From Rubrivivax sp. (GTDB taxonomy: Bacteria > Pseudomonadota > Gammaproteobacteria > Burkholderiales > Burkholderiaceae_C), in NCBI GenBank assembly GCA_022843905.1, contig JALHMT010000014.1, positions 1-64,000 on the forward strand: 64,000 nucleotides of DNA, written 5' to 3'. The notes below the pieces were generated by a model. The model saw only the letters and a program-made list of their open reading frames with translations, searched no databases and was not told the origin of the DNA. Numbering within the stretch: the first letter of the stretch is position 1; each line of letters opens with the position of its first letter. Positions 31,431-41,070 of this stretch are shown here, one piece after another. The position numbers were made by a program, and so were the translations under genes.

Positions 31431-31742
31431 TCACTTCACCGTCAACACCCACTCGGCCAACCGGCGCGCCTCGTCCGCCGTCAACTTCGGGTTGGCGGGC
31501 ATCGGCACCGCGCCCCACACGCCCTTGCCGCCGTTCTGGATCTTCCCGGCCAGCTTGACCACGGCATCGGGTTGGCCTGCATAACGTTGCGCCACGGCCT
31601 TGAAGGACGGACCGATCTGCGACTTGTCGATCGCATGGCATCCCAGGCAGATCTTGCTGCGGGCGAGTTCCAGGCTCGCCGAGGCCGGCACGGGTGCCAG
31701 CGGCAACGACAGGGCGGTCAGAATCAATGCAAGGCGCGACAT
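31431..31742 (-). CDS. Small class I cytochrome c (c551/c552-like)
   Basis: The 103-residue protein has a signal peptide (cleavage near residue 22), the heme motif CLGCH (Cys32, Cys35, His36) and the distal ligand Met82 in VPMPANP. It resembles periplasmic c551-type electron carriers. It stands alone between acs and a Trp-rich protein gene. Confidence 0.92.
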   Translation of the reverse strand: MSRLALILTALSLPLAPVPASASLELARSKICLGCHAIDKSQIGPSFKAVAQRYAGQPDAVVKLAGKIQNGGKGVWGAVPMPANPKLTADEARRLAEWVLTVK

Positions 31743-31844
31743 CGGTGGGGCGGCAGGCTGCGATCGGCTACAGTGGCGCGGCGCATCTTAGCGCCAACAC
31801 CGCTTTCAGCCGTGCAGCGCGCCGTGCACGCCGGAGGTCCAAAG

Positions 31845-32183
31845 ATGGCTTTTCTCTTCATCGGGGTCGTGCTGTTCGGGCTGAAGCTGGCCGAGGTCGG
31901 CCCCGTGGCCACGCTGAGCTGGGCCTGGGTGCTGCTGCCTTTCGGCCTGGCAGCTGTCTGGTGGGCCATCAGCGACAGCATCGGCCTGACGCAGCGTCGC
32001 GCCATCAACAAGATGGAAGACCGCAAGGTCAAGCGCCGCGAGGCACACATGGAAGCCCTGGGTCTGAACACGCGGCGCGAAAAGCGCGTGCAGGCCATCC
32101 GCGAGGCGCGGCGCCGCTCGCTCACGCAGGACGAACGCGCCGGCCTGTCGCCGGACACCAACGAAGACGGACGCCGCCGCTGA
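31845..32183 (+). CDS. Small Trp-rich membrane protein (TIGR04438 type)
   Basis: The 112-residue protein has two N-terminal hydrophobic segments with SWAWVLLPFGLAAVWWAISD and a highly charged C-terminal half (RRAINKMEDRKVKRREAHME). This family is largely restricted to Burkholderiales and has no known function. GGAGG lies 8 bp before the start. Confidence 0.85.
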   Translation: MAFLFIGVVLFGLKLAEVGPVATLSWAWVLLPFGLAAVWWAISDSIGLTQRRAINKMEDRKVKRREAHMEALGLNTRREKRVQAIREARRRSLTQDERAGLSPDTNEDGRRR

Positions 32184-32207
32184 GCGCGGCAACGCCGCCC
32201 GCTACGT

Positions 32208-33905
32208 CTACTGGTCGAGCACCGCGCCACTGCTGGCGCTGGAGGCGTTCTTCGCGAACTTGGCCAGCACGCCACGCATGTAGCGCGGTGCCGGAGCCTT
32301 CCAGGCCGCTCGGCGGCGCGCCAGTTCGGCGTCGTCGACGTTGAGCTGCAGCAGCAGCTGGTTGGCGTCGATGGTGATGCTGTCGCCTTCCTGCACGAGT
32401 GCGATGTTGCCGCCCGCGGCCGCCTCGGGTGCCACGTGGCCCACCACCATGCCCCAGGTGCCGCCCGAGAAGCGACCGTCGGTGATGAGACCGACCGACT
32501 CGCCCAGACCCTGGCCGATCAGCGCACCGGTGGGTGCCAGCATCTCGGGCATGCCCGGGCCGCCCTTGGGGCCCAGGTATCGCAGAACCATCACGTCGCC
32601 GGCGACGATCTTGCCCGCCATGATGGCGGCCAGCGCGCTCTGCTCGTCGTCGAACACGCGGGCCGGGCCGCTGATGACGGGATTCTTCAGCCCGGTGATC
32701 TTGGCGACGCAGCCCTCGGGGCTGAGGTTGCCTTTCAGGATGGCCAGGTGACCTGCGGCATACATCGGGTTGGAGACCGGGCGGATGACGTCCTGGTCGG
32801 CGCGAAGCGGCGGCACGTCGGCCAGGTTCTGCGCCACGGTCTTGCCGGTGATGGTGATGCAGTCGCCGTGCAGCAGGCCGGCGGCCAGCATGGTCTTCAT
32901 CAGCGCCGGGATGCCGCCGGCGCGGTGCAGGTCGATGGCCAGGTACTTGCCGCTGGGCTTCAGGTCGCACAGCACCGGAATCTTGCGGCGCACACGCTCG
33001 AAGTCGTCGATGGTCCAGTCGACCCCCGCCGTGTGCGCGATGGCCAGGAAGTGCAGCACGGCATTGGTGCTGCCGCCGGTGGCCATGATCAGCGCGACGG
33101 CGTTCTCGATGGACTTCTTGGTGACGATGTCGCGCGGCCTCAGATTGGCCTTCACCGCCTCGACCAGCACGCGTGCGGCCTCCCGGGTATGGCCGACGAT
33201 GGGATCCTCGACGTTGGCCATGGTCGATGCGAAGGGCAGGCTCATGCCCAGCGCCTCGAAGGACGAGCTCATCGTGTTGGCGGTGTACATGCCGCCGCAC
33301 GAACCGCTGCCGGGGATGGCGCGGCGCTCGATCTCGCAGAAGTCTTCCTCGCTCATCTTGCCGGCGCTGAACTGGCCCACCGCCTCGAAGACGCTGACGA
33401 TGTTGAGGTCCTGCCCCTTGTAGCGGCCCGGCAGGATGGTGCCTCCGTAGACATAGATGGCCGGCACGTTGGCGCGCAGGATGCCCATCATGCCGCCGGG
33501 CATGTTCTTGTCGCAGCCGCCGATGACGAGCACGCCGTCCATCCACTGGCCGCCCACGCAGGTCTCCACGCAGTCGGCGATGACCTCGCGCGAGACCAGG
33601 CTGTACTTCATGCCTTCGGTGCCCATCGCCATGCCGTCGCTGATGGTGGGTGTGCCGAAGATCTGCGGGTTGGCGCCGGCGGCCTTCAGGCCTTCCACGG
33701 CCGCGTCGGCCAGCTTCTGCAGGCCGGAATTGCAGGGCGTGATGGTGCTGTGGCCGTTGGCCACGCCGATCATCGGCTTGCCGAAGTCGCGCTCGGTGTA
33801 GCCCATGGCGTAGTACATCGACCGGTTCGGGGCCCGCGCCACGCCTTCGGTGATGTTCGCCGAGCGGCGGTTGATCTTCGCGTCGTCCTTCTTCTGATCG
33901 GCCAT
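32208..33905 (-). CDS. ilvD: Dihydroxy-acid dehydratase IlvD
   Basis: IlvD makes 2-keto acids for valine, leucine and isoleucine. The 565-residue enzyme has iron-sulfur cysteines in [16 protein letters not shown] and [12 protein letters not shown], and the C-terminal [11 protein letters not shown]. The length is normal. It diverges from lgt with 87 bp between starts. Confidence 0.97.
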   Translation of the reverse strand: MADQKKDDAKINRRSANITEGVARAPNRSMYYAMGYTERDFGKPMIGVANGHSTITPCNSGLQKLADAAVEGLKAAGANPQIFGTPTISDGMAMGTEGMKYSLVSREVIADCVETCVGGQWMDGVLVIGGCDKNMPGGMMGILRANVPAIYVYGGTILPGRYKGQDLNIVSVFEAVGQFSAGKMSEEDFCEIERRAIPGSGSCGGMYTANTMSSSFEALGMSLPFASTMANVEDPIVGHTREAARVLVEAVKANLRPRDIVTKKSIENAVALIMATGGSTNAVLHFLAIAHTAGVDWTIDDFERVRRKIPVLCDLKPSGKYLAIDLHRAGGIPALMKTMLAAGLLHGDCITITGKTVAQNLADVPPLRADQDVIRPVSNPMYAAGHLAILKGNLSPEGCVAKITGLKNPVISGPARVFDDEQSALAAIMAGKIVAGDVMVLRYLGPKGGPGMPEMLAPTGALIGQGLGESVGLITDGRFSGGTWGMVVGHVAPEAAAGGNIALVQEGDSITIDANQLLLQLNVDDAELARRRAAWKAPAPRYMRGVLAKFAKNASSASSGAVLDQ

Positions 33906-33992
33906 GCCGTCGCTCCTGGAATGAACCTCAAATTCTAAGCCGGCCCCAATCCCCTTCGGAGGCCGGCGCAGGCCGCTGCTAGCATCGCCGCC

Positions 33993-34802
33993 ATGCTGAC
34001 GCACCCGCAGTTCGACCCCGTGGCCCTGGCGCTCGGGCCTGTGCAGATCCACTGGTACGGGCTGACCTATCTGGTGGCCTTCGGGCTGTTCGTCTACCTG
34101 GCCGCCAGACGTGCGAGGCAGCCCTGGTTCGCCGAGGCGGGCTGGACGCGGCGCGATGCCGAAGACCTGCTGTTCTACGGCGTGCTGGGCGTGGTGATCG
34201 GCGGCCGCGTGGGCTATGCGCTGTTCTACAAGCCCGGCCAGTACCTGGCCAACCCACTGGAGATCCTGATGGTCTGGAAGGGCGGCATGTCCTTCCACGG
34301 CGGTCTGCTGGGCGTGATCGCGGCGATGGCGCTGTTCGCGCGCAGCCGCAAGCGGCACTTCCTGAACGTGACGGACCTGATCGCTCCCTGCGTGCCCACC
34401 GGGCTGGCCTCGGGGCGGGTGGGCAACTTCATCAACGGCGAGCTGTGGGGCCGTGCCGCCGACCCTGCCCTGCCCTGGGCCATGGTCTTCCCGCAGAGCG
34501 GCACCACGATACCGCGCCACCCCTCGCAGATCTACCAGTTCCTGCTGGAAGGGCTGCTGCTCTTCGTGCTGCTGTGGTGGTATGCCAGCAAGCCGCGAAA
34601 GACCGGCCAGGTCTCGGGCATGTTCCTGATCGGCTACGGCGTGTTCCGCTTCATCGCCGAGTACTTCCGCGAGCCCGACAGCTTCCTGGGCCTGCTGGCG
34701 CTGGGCATGAGCATGGGCCAGTGGCTGTGCCTGCCGATGATCGCCGGCGGCATCGGGCTGTGGTGGTGGGCATCGAAACAAGGGCCGGAGGGCCGTGCAT
34801 GA
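33993..34802 (+). CDS. lgt: Prolipoprotein diacylglyceryl transferase Lgt
   Basis: Lgt transfers diacylglycerol to the lipobox cysteine of prolipoproteins. The 269-residue membrane protein has [11 protein letters not shown] with the essential histidine and the signature [14 protein letters not shown]. Its stop overlaps the dnaQ start (ATGA). Confidence 0.97.
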   Translation: MLTHPQFDPVALALGPVQIHWYGLTYLVAFGLFVYLAARRARQPWFAEAGWTRRDAEDLLFYGVLGVVIGGRVGYALFYKPGQYLANPLEILMVWKGGMSFHGGLLGVIAAMALFARSRKRHFLNVTDLIAPCVPTGLASGRVGNFINGELWGRAADPALPWAMVFPQSGTTIPRHPSQIYQFLLEGLLLFVLLWWYASKPRKTGQVSGMFLIGYGVFRFIAEYFREPDSFLGLLALGMSMGQWLCLPMIAGGIGLWWWASKQGPEGRA

Positions 34803-35503
34803 GACAGATCTTCCTGGACACCGAGACGACGGGTCTGTACGCCGACAAGGGCGACCGCATCGTCGAGATCGGCTGCATCGAGATGCTCAACCGCCGCCTG
34901 TCGGGCGAGCACCGGCACTTCTACCTGAACCCCGAGCGCCCGGTGCACCCTGACGCCGTGCGCATCCACGGCCTGACCGACGAGTTCCTGTCCGACAAGC
35001 CGGTGTTCGCCGTGGTGGCCGAGGAACTGCTGGCCTTCCTGTCGGGCGCCGAGGTCATCATGCACAACGCGGGCTTCGACGTCGGGTTCCTGAACGCCGA
35101 ACTCGAGCGCCTGGGCCGCCCGCCCATCCGCGAGCACGTGGCCGAAGTGACCGACAGCCTGGCCATGGCGCGCGAGATGTTCCCTGGCAAGGCGAACTCG
35201 CTGGACGCGCTGTGCAAGCGGCTGGAGGTCGACAACTCGAACCGCAACTTCCACGGCGCGCTGCTCGACGCCGGTCTGCTGGCCGAGGTCTACATCCGCC
35301 TGACACGCGGGCAGAACACGCTGGTGATCGACACCACCGACGAGGCCGGCAACGCCATCACGCTGGATGCGGTGGACCTCGGCGCCTACACCTTGCCCGT
35401 GCTGATGGCCGATGCCCAGGAAGTCACGGCGCACGAGGCCTTGCTGGCCGACATTCACAAGGCCAGCGGCGGCCGCGCGGCCTGGCAGCCGGCCGTGGCA
35501 TAA
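34799..35503 (+). CDS. dnaQ: DNA polymerase III epsilon subunit (3'-5' exonuclease)
   Basis: The 234-residue proofreading subunit has ExoI (FLDTETTGL), ExoII ([11 protein letters not shown]) and ExoIII-epsilon ([10 protein letters not shown]) motifs with the DEDDh ligands. It is coupled to lgt. The last codons and stop overlap the putative -10 of the tRNA gene. Confidence 0.96.
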   Translation: MRQIFLDTETTGLYADKGDRIVEIGCIEMLNRRLSGEHRHFYLNPERPVHPDAVRIHGLTDEFLSDKPVFAVVAEELLAFLSGAEVIMHNAGFDVGFLNAELERLGRPPIREHVAEVTDSLAMAREMFPGKANSLDALCKRLEVDNSNRNFHGALLDAGLLAEVYIRLTRGQNTLVIDTTDEAGNAITLDAVDLGAYTLPVLMADAQEVTAHEALLADIHKASGGRAAWQPAVA

Positions 35504-35504
35504 T
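35499..35504 (+). promoter_or_regulatory. Possible -10 element for tRNA-Val
   Basis: CATAAT at 35499-35504 overlaps the dnaQ TAA stop and lies 27 bp before the tRNA 5' end. No convincing -35 element is seen. Confidence 0.35.
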
Positions 35505-35530
35505 CCAAGGCTCTTCCGGAAATACCTTCC

Positions 35531-35605
35531 GGGCGGTTAGCTCAGCGGTAGAGCACTGCCTTCACACGGCAGGGGTCGCAGGTTCAAACCCTGCACCGCC
35601 CACCA
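35531..35605 (+). tRNA. tRNA-Val (CAC)
   Basis: The 75-nt sequence folds as a cloverleaf: acceptor stem GGGCGGT/ACCGCCC, D-loop with AGCTCAGCGGTAGAGC, anticodon stem CTGCC/GGCAG around loop TTCACAC giving anticodon CAC (codon GUG), T-arm with GGTTCAAACCC, and a genome-encoded CCA. Confidence 0.97.
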
Positions 35606-35632
35606 AGATTCGCCACAAGAATCAACGACTTG

Positions 35633-35659
35633 CAGCGCCTCAGGGCGCTGTTTTCGTTT
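35633..35659 (+). terminator. Rho-independent terminator of tRNA-Val
   Basis: CAGCGCC at 35633-35639 pairs with GGCGCTG at 35644-35650 over a 4-base loop, followed by TTTTCGTTT. It lies 27 bp after the tRNA. Confidence 0.85.
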
Positions 35660-35788
35660 GGGGGCGCCGAAAGCGCGCTTGAACAAGCGCTGCCGGAAGC
35701 GCCCTTGCTCGGCAGTGGGGGCGCGCCCTGCTCAAGTGAGGCCCGGTCACGCCGATACCCTTACAAATGACGAATCGATGGGTCGCTT

Positions 35789-36703
35789 ATGTTGTCCTGG
35801 CTGAGTTCTCTGCGGCGGACCGCGCCACGCTCGACGGCGTCCGTGCCTACGCCGCCGTCCGGTCCGGCAAGCCACCTTGCGCCCTCGGCTGACCCGGCTA
35901 CCCCGCTGTCGCAGGCCGCCAGCGCCCTGAGCTGGCTGCTGAACGGCCCGACACCGCAGCAGGAACCGCCCACGCCGGCCGAGCGACAGCTCCTGCTGAC
36001 GCTGGACAGGCAACTCGACGCGCCGACGCTGTCGAACGACCTGCTGCCCCGTGCGCCCGGCGTGATCCCGCAGCTGATCGCCCTGCTGCGGCAGGACGAA
36101 CCCTCGCGTGCGGCCATGGTGCAGCAGGTGCTCAAGGACATGCTGTTGACCGCGGAGGTGCTGCGCCTGGCGCGCAGTCCCTACTACGGCGCCATGCCCG
36201 TGGAGACGCTGGAGACCGCGCTCGACCGCATCGGCTCGATCGGCCTTCAGTCGGCCATGGCCCGGGTGCTGATCAGGCCCATCTACCACGCGCAGTCGGG
36301 CAGCCTGATGGCCCGCGCCGCACCCAGGCTGTGGGTGCATGCGGAACACAAGTCGATGATCTGCGCGGAGATCGCCGCCGGCGACGGCGGCGACCGATTC
36401 GAGGGCTTCCTGGCCGGACTGATGCACGACACCGGCTGGCTGGCGCTGCTGCGTCTGCTCGATCGCCAGCAGTTGACGCCGGCCTTGCCCTCCAGCGCGG
36501 CCTTCGACGCCGCCCTGGATGCCCGCAAGGACCGCCTGTTCGGGCGCCTCACCGCCAAGTGGGACCTGACACCGGCGCTGACCTCGCTGTCGGAGCACCT
36601 GCGCCAGGGGCCGGGGCCGACGCCCCCGCCACTGGCCAAGGCCCTGCACATCGCCGACCGCCGCTGCACGGCCGAACTGTCGGGCCAGCTCGCTGCGGCC
36701 TGA
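35789..36703 (+). CDS. HDOD-domain protein
   Basis: The 304-residue protein has a low-complexity first third rich in Pro, Ser and Ala, then an HDOD region (PQLIALLRQDEPSRAAM, LKDMLLTAEVLRLARSPYYG, LETALDRIGSIGLQSAM) and an HD-like FLAGLMHDTGWLALL. HDOD domains act in signalling and bind nucleotides or partner proteins, mostly without catalysis. No neighbouring signalling genes are seen. Confidence 0.8.
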   Translation: MLSWLSSLRRTAPRSTASVPTPPSGPASHLAPSADPATPLSQAASALSWLLNGPTPQQEPPTPAERQLLLTLDRQLDAPTLSNDLLPRAPGVIPQLIALLRQDEPSRAAMVQQVLKDMLLTAEVLRLARSPYYGAMPVETLETALDRIGSIGLQSAMARVLIRPIYHAQSGSLMARAAPRLWVHAEHKSMICAEIAAGDGGDRFEGFLAGLMHDTGWLALLRLLDRQQLTPALPSSAAFDAALDARKDRLFGRLTAKWDLTPALTSLSEHLRQGPGPTPPPLAKALHIADRRCTAELSGQLAAA

Positions 36704-36914
36704 ACGGCCGGCCTCGCTGGCGGCGACCCGCCACCGGCCCGCATACGTGGGACGCCTCGGATCGAGCCACGGTGGCTGAGCATCCGTGGCCGGGCCCGGG
36801 CGCTGCTCTGCGCTGCCGCCAGGCTGCGAGCCTTCGACAAGGGGCCAGCGGCCCCAGCCCGGTAGCATGCAAGCTGATGGGCGTCCACCCGCGACTGCCC
36901 CGAAGGAGATCTCG

Positions 36915-37589
36915 ATGAGCAAGCGCGTGGCCCTGATCGTGGGCGCCGGACCGGGCATCAGTGCTGCGTTCGCCGCCTCGCTGGTGGCCGAAGGTTATGC
37001 CGTGGCGGTGGCCGCGCGCGATCCTGCGCGGCTGCAGCCCCTGGCGGCGTCGCTGGGCGCCACGCCTTTCGAGGTCGATGCCTCGCAGCCGGACAGCATC
37101 GTGCGGCTGTTCGACGCCGTCGACCGGACGCTGGGCGCACCGCAGGTCGTGCTCTACAACCCGAGCGCGCGCATCCGCGGCGACCTGCTCAGCCTGGACA
37201 TCGGCGCGGCCGCTGCGGCGATCCAGGTCACCGCCATCGGCGCGCTGGCCACGGCGCAAGAGGCCGCGCGCCGCATGCTGCCGCTAGGCAGCGGCAGCAT
37301 CTTCTTCACGGGCGCGACAGCAGGCTTGAAGGGCTTCGCCAGGTCGTCGGTCTTCGCGATGGGCAAGTTCGCGCTGCGCGGGCTGGCCCAAAGCCTGGCC
37401 CGCGAACTCGGGCCGGCGGGCATCCATGTCGTGCACTTCGTCATCGACGGTGGTGTGGTGCAGCAAGGAACGGCGCCGGGCGACTTCACGCCGCAGGCGA
37501 TCGCCCGTTCGTACATGGCCGCGCTGGCCCAGCCGCGCGGCGCCTGGAGCTGGGAGATCGAACTGCGCAGCCACACCGAGCCCTTCTGA
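36915..37589 (+). CDS. Short-chain dehydrogenase-like protein with Phe at the catalytic Tyr
   Basis: The 224-residue protein has an SDR nucleotide motif (VGAGPGISAAFA, residues 10-21) and the helix KFALRGLAQSLAREL, but the YxxxK motif reads FAMGK (Phe147, Lys151), and the NNAG position reads YNPSAR. Classical reduction would be impaired. This may be a subfamily trait. AAGGAG lies 8 bases before the start. Confidence 0.85.
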   Translation: MSKRVALIVGAGPGISAAFAASLVAEGYAVAVAARDPARLQPLAASLGATPFEVDASQPDSIVRLFDAVDRTLGAPQVVLYNPSARIRGDLLSLDIGAAAAAIQVTAIGALATAQEAARRMLPLGSGSIFFTGATAGLKGFARSSVFAMGKFALRGLAQSLARELGPAGIHVVHFVIDGGVVQQGTAPGDFTPQAIARSYMAALAQPRGAWSWEIELRSHTEPF

Positions 37590-37634
37590 GCGCGGTCCGT
37601 CGCCGGGGCCTCGCCCTCGGCGCGTCTCACACGC

Positions 37635-38033
37635 TCACTCGTCGGGATTCCAGGTCTTGCGCGGCGGCGACTTGATCTCGATGGCCACGCAGTCTTCGAG
37701 CGTCACGCTGGTGTGCATCACGCCGATGGGATGCCGCCACACGTCGCCGGCCCGGGCCACGAAGCTCTGGTCGCCGATGGTCAGCTGCATGCTGCCGCGC
37801 ACCAGGTAGACGATGGACTCGTGGTCGTCGTGCGAATGCGCCGGCACGCTGACCCCCGCCTTCTCGAAGATTTCCACCAGCAGCATGTCCTCGCCCACCA
37901 TCATGGGCTTGAGCTCCACGTGGCCGGCACTGCCGTGCCCTTCCAGCATCGTCATGCGCACCGGAGGAAACGACGCGCCGTCGACGAACAGAGACGGGGT
38001 CTTGGCGAGCTGGCGCAGCGGGGTGGCGGTCAT
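37635..38033 (-). CDS. Cupin-domain protein (first of two related copies)
   Basis: The 132-residue protein has a single cupin with metal motifs HSHDDHES (near residue 67) and HPIGVMHT, and a C-terminal EIKSPPRKTW tail shared with the cupin at 54439. It overlaps the CaiB-type gene by 4 bp as last gene of the TRAP-2 operon. It could be a small dioxygenase, isomerase, or sugar-acid binding protein; no function assigned. Confidence 0.82.
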   Translation of the reverse strand: MTATPLRQLAKTPSLFVDGASFPPVRMTMLEGHGSAGHVELKPMMVGEDMLLVEIFEKAGVSVPAHSHDDHESIVYLVRGSMQLTIGDQSFVARAGDVWRHPIGVMHTSVTLEDCVAIEIKSPPRKTWNPDE

Positions 38034-39211
38034 GGCGTGTCCTCGGTCAGGCCCGAGGCCTGGGTGATCTGGCTGTTGGTCAGGCCCACGGCCTGCAGCA
38101 CCTCGAAGGTGTGCTGGCCCAGGCGCGGGATCTCGGTGTGGATGCGGCCCGGCTCCTGCCGGTAGCGGATGGGGATGCCCAGTTCGGTGACGCTGCCGCC
38201 GCCGAAGCCCTCCTGCTCGGCCTGCCGGCGCATGCCACGCGCCTGCACCTGCGGGCTGGCCAGCGCCTCGTGCAGCGTGCGCACCGGCGCCCAGCAGACG
38301 TCCAGCGGTTGCAGAAAGGCCTCCCAGTGCGCCAGCGGCTGGCCCGCGAAGGTGTCGCGCAGGAAGGCCTTCACGGGGTCTTGCCCAGGGCCGGGCGGCA
38401 GCTTGCACAGGTCGATCAGGTCGGGCCGGCCCAGGGCATTCAGCAGATTGGCCGCGAACTTGACTTCGCTGCCGCCCAGGCTGAGGTGCCGGCCATCGGC
38501 GCAGCGGTAGAGGTTGTAGAAGGCATTGCCGCCGAAGCCGCGCTCGGTGGACAGCACCAGTTCACGGTCTTCGGCGAAGACCGGCCCCACCACGTTGACC
38601 AGCCAGCTCACCAGGCTGTCCTGCATGGAGATGTCGATGTAGTCGCCCTGCCCCGTCTGTGCGCGGCGCAGCAGCGCCATCAGGACACCGTTCATCGCCA
38701 TCAGCGACGAGGCCATGTCCGCCGCGGGCATGCCGGGCAGGGCCGGCTGGCCATCGGGCGCGCGGTTCAGGCTGACGATGCCGGTCTCGGCCTGGATGCT
38801 CAGGTCGTGTGCCGGCCGCTTCGCCATCGGGCCGGTCTGGCCGAAGGCGGCGATCGAGACGTAGACCACGCCGGGGTGCACGGCGCGCACGGCGTCGTAA
38901 CCGACGCCGAGCCGGTCGACCACGCCGGGCCGGAAGGCCTCGACGATCACGTCGGCGGTGGCGGCCAGCTTGAGGAAGGCCGACACGCCCTCGGGGCGCT
39001 TGAGGTCCAGCACCACGCTGCGCTTGCCGCGATGCGTGTTGCGGAACCACACTGCAGCGCCGGCCTGGCGCGCGCCGAACTCCCGTGTGGGCTCGCCCGA
39101 CGGCGGCTCGATGCGGATCACCTCGGCACCGTGGTCGGCCATCATCATCGTGAAGTGCGGACCCGGCAGGAACTGCGACAGGTCCAGCACACGCACACCT
39201 TCGAGCTTCAT
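38030..39211 (-). CDS. CaiB/BaiF family CoA-transferase (TRAP-2 operon)
   Basis: The 393-residue protein has the family III CoA-transferase N-terminus (GVRVLDLSQFLPGPHFTMMM), FGQTGPMAKRPAHDLSIQAET and the catalytic aspartate in MPAADMASS. These enzymes move CoA between carboxylic acids. It sits downstream of dctM, so its acceptor is plausibly the imported acid. Confidence 0.9.
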   Translation of the reverse strand: MKLEGVRVLDLSQFLPGPHFTMMMADHGAEVIRIEPPSGEPTREFGARQAGAAVWFRNTHRGKRSVVLDLKRPEGVSAFLKLAATADVIVEAFRPGVVDRLGVGYDAVRAVHPGVVYVSIAAFGQTGPMAKRPAHDLSIQAETGIVSLNRAPDGQPALPGMPAADMASSLMAMNGVLMALLRRAQTGQGDYIDISMQDSLVSWLVNVVGPVFAEDRELVLSTERGFGGNAFYNLYRCADGRHLSLGGSEVKFAANLLNALGRPDLIDLCKLPPGPGQDPVKAFLRDTFAGQPLAHWEAFLQPLDVCWAPVRTLHEALASPQVQARGMRRQAEQEGFGGGSVTELGIPIRYRQEPGRIHTEIPRLGQHTFEVLQAVGLTNSQITQASGLTEDTP

Positions 39212-39226
39212 CGGGGGTCCTCGGGG

Positions 39227-40522
39227 TCAGCGACCCATCACGAACTGCGGCAGCCAGGTGGCCACCGCCGGGAACACGACGATGATCGCCACGCAGACCA
39301 TCATCAGGCAGAAGAACGGCACCGAGGCTCGTGCGATGGTCAGGATGCTCTGCCCGCTCATGCCCTGCAGCACGAAGAGGTTGAAGCCGACAGGCGGCGT
39401 GATCTGCGCCACCTCGATCATGAGGATGATGTAGACGCCGAACCAGATGGGGTCGAAGCCGGCGGCCTGCACCATGGGCAGCACCACGGCCGTGGTCAGC
39501 ACGATCATCGACACGCCGTCGAGCGCGCAACCCAGCATCAGGTAGATCACGGTCAGCACGGCGATCAGCATGTAGGGCGACAGGTCCAGCGACACCACCC
39601 ACTGCGACAGCGCCTTGGGGATGCCCGTGAAGCCCATGGCCACCGTGAGGAAGCTGGCCGCCCCCAGGATGAACATGATCATGCAGCTCATGCGCAGCGC
39701 GCCCGACAGGCTGTCCAGCAGCGATTTCCTGGACAGCGACCCGCCCCACCAGGCCACCAGCAGCGCCCCCAGCACACCGAAGGCCGAAGCCTCGTTGGCC
39801 GTGGCCACGCCCGTCACCATCGACAGGAAGACGAACAGGATCAGCAGCAGCACGGGGATCAGCTGACCGCTGGCGCGCAGTTTCTCCCCCAGCGACCGTC
39901 GCGGTCCGGCGGCAGGCATGCGGTCGGGGTGCAGCAGGGCCCAGACGACGATGTAGCCCGAGAACAGCACCATCAGCAGCAGCGCCGGCAGCACGCCGGC
40001 GATGAACATGCGGATGATGGACACGTCGGACGCGATGGCGTAGACGATCATCGCGATCGACGGCGGCACCAGGATGCCCAGGGTGCCCGCGCCGCACAGC
40101 GAACCCAGCATCATGCCGTTGTCGTAACCGCGCTTGGAGAGCTCGGGCAGCGAGATCTTGGCAATGGTGGCGCAGGTAGCCGCCGACGAGCCCGACACCG
40201 CCCCGAACAAGCCGCAGCCCAGCACGTTGACGTGCAGCAGGCGGCCGGGCAGGCGTTCCAGCCAGGGCGCCAGCCCGGCGAACATCTGTTCGGCCAGACG
40301 GGTGCGGTACAGGATCTCGCCCATCCAGATGAACATCGGCAGCGAGGCCAGCGACAGGGAAGAGTAGGTGTTCCAGTAGGAGGTGAACAGGTTGATCTCT
40401 GGCCGCGTGCTGGAGAAGAAGGCCACGCCGGCCCAGGCCACGATGCCCAGGGTGATGGCGATCCACACGCCGCCGGCCAGCAGGGCCAGCAGCAGCACGA
40501 TCAGCAGGGCGGAGGTCGACAT
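39227..40522 (-). CDS. dctM: TRAP transporter large permease DctM (system 2)
   Basis: The 431-residue membrane protein has DctM motifs SLPMFIWMGEIL, GSSAATCATIAKIS and ILVPPSIAMIVYA and a late ITPPVGFNLFVLQG. It is 9 bp after dctQ and 15 bp before the CoA-transferase. Confidence 0.93.
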   Translation of the reverse strand: MSTSALLIVLLLALLAGGVWIAITLGIVAWAGVAFFSSTRPEINLFTSYWNTYSSLSLASLPMFIWMGEILYRTRLAEQMFAGLAPWLERLPGRLLHVNVLGCGLFGAVSGSSAATCATIAKISLPELSKRGYDNGMMLGSLCGAGTLGILVPPSIAMIVYAIASDVSIIRMFIAGVLPALLLMVLFSGYIVVWALLHPDRMPAAGPRRSLGEKLRASGQLIPVLLLILFVFLSMVTGVATANEASAFGVLGALLVAWWGGSLSRKSLLDSLSGALRMSCMIMFILGAASFLTVAMGFTGIPKALSQWVVSLDLSPYMLIAVLTVIYLMLGCALDGVSMIVLTTAVVLPMVQAAGFDPIWFGVYIILMIEVAQITPPVGFNLFVLQGMSGQSILTIARASVPFFCLMMVCVAIIVVFPAVATWLPQFVMGR

Positions 40523-40531
40523 GCCGAGCGA

Positions 40532-41056
40532 TCAGTGCGCTGTGACCTGACCGACGGCCGCTTCGCGCTCGGCACGCAGCCGGTCGGCGGGCGCCCGCAG
40601 CTTGACCACCAGTTCGTCGACCACGGCCACCCACAGCAGGGCCACGCCGACCAGGAAGCTCAGCTGAGGAATCCAGACGGCGACGACGATCATGCCCTGC
40701 GTGGTCTCCTCGGTGCGCCAGCCGTCCCAGAGATAACGGCCGGCCGCCCACACCATGTAGCTCACGAAGACCAGCGCCACGAGCAGGCACAGCAGCATCA
40801 CGGCCTTGCGCTGGCCGTGCGGCAGGCGGTCGACCAGAAAGCCCGCACGCACCATGTCGCCGCGCTTGAAGGTGGCCGGCAGCGCCAGGAAGCCGGCCGC
40901 CGCACAGCACCAGCCGATCAACTCGTTGGCGCCGGTGATGTAGCTGCCCAGGAAACGCAGGACCGACTCGCCGATCATCAGCGCGAAGATGCTGACCATG
41001 AACAGCCCGGCCAGGGCCAGGCTGCCGTTGTAGACGAGATCGAGGGCACGGCGCAT
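40532..41056 (-). CDS. dctQ: TRAP transporter small permease DctQ (system 2)
   Basis: The 174-residue protein has four membrane segments and the DctQ-like NELIGWCCAAAGFLALP and FKRGDMVRAG motifs. It lies 14 bp after dctP. Confidence 0.88.
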   Translation of the reverse strand: MRRALDLVYNGSLALAGLFMVSIFALMIGESVLRFLGSYITGANELIGWCCAAAGFLALPATFKRGDMVRAGFLVDRLPHGQRKAVMLLCLLVALVFVSYMVWAAGRYLWDGWRTEETTQGMIVVAVWIPQLSFLVGVALLWVAVVDELVVKLRAPADRLRAEREAAVGQVTAH

Positions 41057-41070
41057 CGCTCAGGCACCCG

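Noticed and set aside
35516..35532. Short CCGGAA/TTCCGG hairpin at the 5' end of the tRNA
   Set aside because: Overlaps the mature tRNA by two bases and is probably part of the leader; no clear role.
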